NCBI GenBank assembly: GCA_014529385.2
Contig: CM043971.1
Location: 53,045,209 to 53,109,208 of the forward strand
Length of the DNA stretch: 64,000 bases
Direction: 5' to 3'
From: Adiantum capillus-veneris
Lineage: Eukaryota; Streptophyta; Polypodiopsida; Polypodiales; Pteridaceae
The first letter of the stretch is position 1. Every line of letters begins with the position of its first letter. A program made the position numbers and the translations under genes. Shown here in pieces: positions 59,224 to 64,000 of the stretch. The notes under the pieces were generated by a model that was not told the origin of the DNA, ran no database searches, and saw only the letters and a program-made list of their open reading frames with translations.

Positions 59224-61626
59224 TCAGAAACCCAAAAGCATTGGGTCTAACTCCACCACATGCTTTGCTAGAAATTCCCCCTGCTCCACATCAAGGAAAT
59301 CTCTACATACAGTGAATATTGTGATCCACGACAATCCCCTGGGCTGGAGTGGCAACACATCAATCATCCTTTGGACCCTGCCTACTTGATTTGCCCTCCC
59401 AAGCAAGTCCACAATGCAATCATAGTGCTCCAAAGTTGGCAAGGCGTCACAGTTATCAAGACGCAAGGTGTGCATATAATCAAAGGCCGCCTCCACTAAA
59501 CCTGCACGGCTACATGCAGAGAGATAGGTCACCGATGTAACTTTGTCCGGAACCAGCCCTGCCAGCTGCAAATGGTGTAGAAGCTGATATGATTTTGTCA
59601 CATTTCCATGCTGGGCATAGATACCAATTATAGTGTTCCATGTTTCCAAATTACGAGCTGACGCCCTGTTGAAAATGGTTAGGGCAGCACTTGTGTAGCC
59701 ACATTTGCCATACATGTTAATGAGTGCATTGACAACAAATTGTTCCATCTCAAGCAGAGAAAGCTTTACATAAACATGCATAATTTCACCTTCCTTGACA
59801 GAGCCTAGGCTTGTACTTGCGTTGATTGTGGTCAAAAAGGTAACTCTGTCAGGGAGAGCTCCTTGTTGTAGCATGTGCTTGAACATCTGAAGTGCCTTTA
59901 TGTCATCTCCATGCAGAGAATATGATGCGATCATCGTGGTCCATGAGATGACATTAGGCTCTAGTATGAGATCAAAAATATCACGGGCACCAACCAAACG
60001 ATCACCCTTTGCATATGCATTAACAAGAGCAGTGCCCACAGCAACGTCTGAACAAAAACCACTATGTCGAAGAAGAACTTGGAACCATGGTGCCTCGAGT
60101 ACATCTGCTTGACTTGTATAAGAATCCACTATGCATATAAATGTAACGTCATTTGGAAGCATGCCTGTCTGTTGCATTTCACAAAGAAATTCAACAACCT
60201 CCTTCCTATGCTCGTTTTGAGAGTGTGCTGCTATGATTGCATTCCACGTAACCACATCCCTTTGTGCCATCTTGTCGAAAACCATCTCCGCATCTTCTAG
60301 ACTGCGGCACTTGCCATACATGCTAATCAGAGAATTCCCTGCAACAATATTTGTCTCATACCCACTTCTTTCAATTAATGAATGCACCTCTTTGCCTTCA
60401 GCAAGGGCTTTTGCACCTTGATTCCCACACATTTCGAGCAATTGGATGTAGTTGACGATTTCAATTACAGCACCTTCATCCTGCATTTTGCGTAAAAGCT
60501 TAATTGCATTGTTTAAGTGACCATGGCGGATGAAGGCTTCCACCATGGCTTTTGCGGCGACCGTGCTCGTAGTTGACAAAACGTCGAACAAACCTTGAGC
60601 TTCCAACAAGCTGCCGGATTGACTGTACATGCGAACAAGTGCATTAGACACAACAAAGTCAGACTCATAACCAGCCTGTTTTGAATATACATGCATACGT
60701 TTTCCTTGAAAAATTGATGATTCTGTTGCGCAGGCAGAAAGTGTGCATGCAAAGGTGGCTCTCGAAGGGAATATGTTTTCGACAAGCATTTGCTCAAAAA
60801 TCTGTAATACCTCTTTGCATTGCTTATTTTGCTTGTAGCCTGACATCAAGGTATTCCACGCGATAGTGCCACACTGAGGCATCAAATCAAACAATTGTAG
60901 GGCATGATTCTGATCTCCACATTTGCCATAAAAGTTGACAAGTGCTGCCATAATGAAATTGTGAGCCTGATATGTGGTACTAGAAAGGCGAGTATGCATG
61001 CGTTTGCCCTCTACAAGAAAAATCAAGCCAGTGCAGGCAGAAACAGAGCTGAGGTAGGTGACCATGTCAGGGATCATACCTTGTTGCAGCATTTGATTGA
61101 AGAGATGCAATGCTTCTATTCTCCACCCATGTCGCATGTACAAACCCATCATATAATTCCAAGGTGAGGCATCGTAGCAGGGCACTTCCTCAAACCAGGC
61201 AGCAGCATCTTGGACAGCTCCACATTTCCCGTACATCTCGAGGATGAGAAACCCCAAAGAAGTATGTACTCCATTCCCATGGGCCATGATGTGGCGGTGT
61301 ACGTCGCGACCTTGCGAAAGTGCATTTGAAGATGCACAGGCATTGAGGAGAGAAGCATATGTGTGCACATCTATGTGGTCGATTGTATCCAGCTGATTCA
61401 GAGCTTCTTGCAACTCTGTATTGTTTGGCTTCTGAGGAATCATAAAAATGGTGGACTCCTGCAGATGCAAAGCATAGCTTGCAAAATGTCTACAGATCTT
61501 CTGCTTAAGCTTCCATGGAGCTTTATCAAGTTTTGCAAATCGGTCTTTTCTACAGATCCTCTTCAGAGAAGAACGCATGCCCAGGCTGCATAGATGATGC
61601 AAAAGAGAACCCACGATTCTATTCAA
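59224..61626 (-). CDS. PLS-class pentatricopeptide repeat protein, truncated E domain
   Basis: 800 codons, single exon. Residues 1-50 are basic and hydrophobic without acidic clusters until about 29 (MNRIVGSLLHHLCSLGMRSS), consistent with an organelle presequence. About 20 PPR motifs follow from about residue 85 in P-L-S triplets, e.g. TIAWNTLMSGYKQNKQC (P), FACTLSACATESSIFQGKRM (L), FVVSNALVRMYSQSGSLLEA (S). It closes with P2-L2-S2 and an E1-like motif ending FLAKHVVELDP, then four more residues and a stop. E2, E+ and DYW domains are absent. PLS proteins bind organelle transcripts one base per repeat and mostly specify C-to-U editing. This one would need a deaminase partner. Confidence 0.9.
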   Translation of the reverse strand: MNRIVGSLLHHLCSLGMRSSLKRICRKDRFAKLDKAPWKLKQKICRHFASYALHLQESTIFMIPQKPNNTELQEALNQLDTIDHIDVHTYASLLNACASSNALSQGRDVHRHIMAHGNGVHTSLGFLILEMYGKCGAVQDAAAWFEEVPCYDASPWNYMMGLYMRHGWRIEALHLFNQMLQQGMIPDMVTYLSSVSACTGLIFLVEGKRMHTRLSSTTYQAHNFIMAALVNFYGKCGDQNHALQLFDLMPQCGTIAWNTLMSGYKQNKQCKEVLQIFEQMLVENIFPSRATFACTLSACATESSIFQGKRMHVYSKQAGYESDFVVSNALVRMYSQSGSLLEAQGLFDVLSTTSTVAAKAMVEAFIRHGHLNNAIKLLRKMQDEGAVIEIVNYIQLLEMCGNQGAKALAEGKEVHSLIERSGYETNIVAGNSLISMYGKCRSLEDAEMVFDKMAQRDVVTWNAIIAAHSQNEHRKEVVEFLCEMQQTGMLPNDVTFICIVDSYTSQADVLEAPWFQVLLRHSGFCSDVAVGTALVNAYAKGDRLVGARDIFDLILEPNVISWTTMIASYSLHGDDIKALQMFKHMLQQGALPDRVTFLTTINASTSLGSVKEGEIMHVYVKLSLLEMEQFVVNALINMYGKCGYTSAALTIFNRASARNLETWNTIIGIYAQHGNVTKSYQLLHHLQLAGLVPDKVTSVTYLSACSRAGLVEAAFDYMHTLRLDNCDALPTLEHYDCIVDLLGRANQVGRVQRMIDVLPLQPRGLSWITIFTVCRDFLDVEQGEFLAKHVVELDPMLLGF

Positions 61627-62650
61627 TTGGAAGATCCTCTCTCTTTAGCTGTTCCGCTGCGTTCTACTTTGTGCAAATGCTTTGAAATAGTGAGCAGATT
61701 GATGGTTGAAGAGTAGCTGCCTGCTTGAAGAAGCCGTTATCGACATCTCAACCACAGTGCCACAGAAATATGTGCGTGCGCACGTCCAACCTCAAGAAAC
61801 ACGCACGAGGTTTAGCGATGGCAAGCTCTGTAGCTTGATGCTCTTCCACTCTTACGCCATCGCTTTAACACATTCCTCGCTCCTCTGCAACTTGAAAGCT
61901 GCTCTGGAGTCTGTTATATGAGCTTTCTATATCAACTGTCAGCCAATGTAGAGACGTAGAGGGGCAAGGAACTGCAGCACATAGACATTCCCTCGTGGTC
62001 CCGCGTATATAACTGAGCCTACTCTCAGGTAGCCCTTTGGCAAATTTTGCATGAAGATCCTGGATGGAGGCGATGAAAAGGTGAAGGAACTGGTTCGGCA
62101 AGTGTTTGCAGCGCAGCAAGGAACCTCTGGAAGCGCCGTGGGACACCAACTTTTCAGCGCATTGGAGACAATGAACCCCTGCAACCACTTGGCTCTAAGC
62201 CCACCCTTTTGTAACTATGCCAAAATCAGCATATTTGCTCAAGTTAAGGATTGTTCCTTAAATGCTAGAAAGCCATTTGTTGTGATCAAAGTGTGCACTA
62301 CATGTATGTGATCATGGTGTGATGTTGTTGTGGTCACCATGTACTTTTAATGTGAGCTTTATAAGGTCTGTGAACACATTGTGATCTTATGCGAACTATG
62401 CGTGAGCCATGTGTGAATTGTGGTGATGAGGAAGCTCAAAGTTTACTTTTATCTTCTGAAGTTGCCTCTTCATCCATCAAGTTGCGAGCGTTGGCGTAAT
62501 TGTAAGGCATTGACCTAGCAAGGCATATGTTGTAATCTGCTACAAAATCCAAAACTCAAGTGTCACATGAGAGAACTTAGTGTTATTTGACTATTTCTAA
62601 AACGTGTAGCAAAGCAATGCATTTCCCTTCAAGGCAGTGCCAACAAACTC
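61627..62650. other. upstream region of the PPR gene
   Basis: No confident gene. A short open frame at 62051-62170 (KILDGGDEKVKELVRQVFAA) looks protein-like but is isolated. The 5' part of this stretch should hold the PPR promoter. Confidence 0.4.
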
Positions 62651-63000
62651 GCGATAGCTTCTTGATATCAAGATGTGGATTGTAGGGGGTGCAAGGTATT
62701 GTTCCTGTATTGTTGTCACTTTGAAAAGTGATCAACAGTCCATGTAAGGACTCGGGTACTACCACATGCTCATCTCCACCCAGCCGTACTCCTTTTATAG
62801 GCCCTTGGCTCTCCTACATGAGACCCCTTAACGTGTATGTGTAGTTTAGGGCCTTGCCCTCCATGGTCCTACCATAGGCGTGAAATAACCCCCCCCCTTT
62901 GGAGAAGCATTTTCGTCCTCAAAAACAAAAGTGGAAAAGTTTCTTAAAGACACTAATGTTTTCCACAGTGGCACCTCCCTCGGGGCCAGCTATCCACTTG
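62651..63000 (-). mobile_element. 3' end of a minus-strand chromovirus (LTR, PPT, pol tail)
   Basis: The minus strand shows a pol tail (KTLVSLRNFS-like, STFVFEDEN-like at about 62918-62990), a purine run (about 62889-62905, the complement of CCCCCCCCCTTTGG) and then LTR-like sequence containing a TTTATA box complement. The arrangement parallels 25276-25650 closely enough to be the same family. Heavily truncated. Confidence 0.5.
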
Positions 63001-64000
63001 ACCGATACCATCATAGTCAAGAATATGTATAGCTTCATACGGTTTAAAAGGAGGCTGCCTTTGGCTATCCAGTACTGGTCTCTTAGACTAGGGTAAGTTG
63101 ATGATGAAGTCTTGTTGCTTTCGGGTTAGCCATTAGGCCGCCGTCTCTACTTGTAGGTCTCTACCGCTCGCTTTGTGTGTGACCCCTACGCTAGTTTTCG
63201 TGACCTAATGACAAACATGCGCGAAAAGCTCAAGGTGGTGAGCCTACCTCTCATGTATGGAGCTCGTCGGGTAGTCGTGCGCGTCGTAGAAGCTGCTGGA
63301 AGGTCGATCCGCTCTAGGTGGCAGAAGCTCTCTCCACAAAGTCAATAGTGAGAATGAGCTAAAAATGGGGTGAAAATTTCTTATAATGGAGGTTCCCGAA
63401 CCACTTTTCATGAAATTTGACATGTGCTCCTATCTTCTTGCGAGATGCGGTTTAGGCTCAAAAATTTCTTGATTTGGACTCCATTTGCTCTATTTACCAA
63501 GAATTTGGCGTTTCGGTCAAAACCTGGCCAAAACACGCTTTCCGCTCCAGTCTCATAATTGCACCCCCATTGTACCATAGGTTGTTCTATAGTCACTGAT
63601 TATCGCTATATTTTTTATTTTTCATTACGACTGTTTTTCACCTGCTTTTTGTATTTTTGAAGTTTTTCTGACAAAAATTAGCAAAATTAAAAGGAAAATA
63701 GCAAATCAAACCCAAAAATCCCCAAAAATCATAATAAATCACAAACATCACCGCAACACATTATATACACTTACATGCAACTTTTATGGCCGGATTTCTC
63801 CGTTTTACCAATATTTTACCTGAAAAATGGCTATTTCTACTTATATACACACACACCTAAGGGCTTGATTTGGCGTTTGGCCCCATATACCTGTAGCTTC
63901 ATGCTGTATAAGGGCATATGTACATGGGTTACTCCAGAAAATTTTGCAATCAAACAACAACCCTTAAAACAGTCAAAAATCATGCCCTTTTTTGTTGTTT
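63001..64000. other. non-coding, probably degraded retroelement
   Basis: No frame or repeat that I can identify. Runs to the window edge. Confidence 0.4.

Overview
This is a retroelement-rich stretch of a plant nuclear genome. Three host genes carry the evidence: a cytosolic ribosomal protein eL38 gene with spliceosomal introns (minus, 17838-19211), the 3' exons of a FIP2-like pentapeptide-repeat gene (plus, 11472-13886), and an intronless PLS-class PPR gene with a basic N-terminal presequence (minus, 59224-61626). Long TE-filled non-coding stretches, an endonuclease-less Penelope-like element and an intronless PPR gene point to a seed-free vascular plant, most likely a fern. That placement is inference.

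Layout. 1-10.7 kb: Ty3/gypsy chromoviruses, namely a near-complete pol with a 3' LTR (element A), a pol remnant (B), a gag-only non-autonomous element with both LTRs (C) and a remnant with its own LTR (D). 10.7-19.7 kb: the gene island. The FIP2-like 3' half and eL38 are convergent, separated by about 4 kb of small repeats, with tRNA-derived SINEs at both ends of the island. 19.7-45.2 kb: a second TE zone. It holds four copies of one Ty1/copia family: one complete with a 5-bp target duplication, one degraded, and two fragments joined head-to-head as a large inverted repeat. It also holds a Tat/Athila-like Ty3 element on the minus strand, whose 5' leader is a tandem array of about 282-bp units carrying a 20-bp palindrome. 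A roughly 500-bp GA tract follows. 45.2-48.9 kb: AT-rich DNA with one CACTA-like ORF remnant.

48.9-58.4 kb is the most unusual part. Two nearly identical 2.1-kb direct repeats, each with a Tourist-like MITE and an open LRR-type reading frame, bracket a 5.3-kb segment. That segment contains a Penelope-like reverse transcriptase without any visible GIY-YIG endonuclease, a coiled-coil ORF1, 3' tandem repeats and a well-folded hammerhead ribozyme motif with one core substitution. 58.4-64 kb: the PPR gene, then another chromovirus 3' end.

Most reading frames are retroelement remnants with stops or frameshifts. eL38 looks functional. The PPR ORF is intact but ends early in its E domain. The FIP2-like gene lacks its BTB half within this window.
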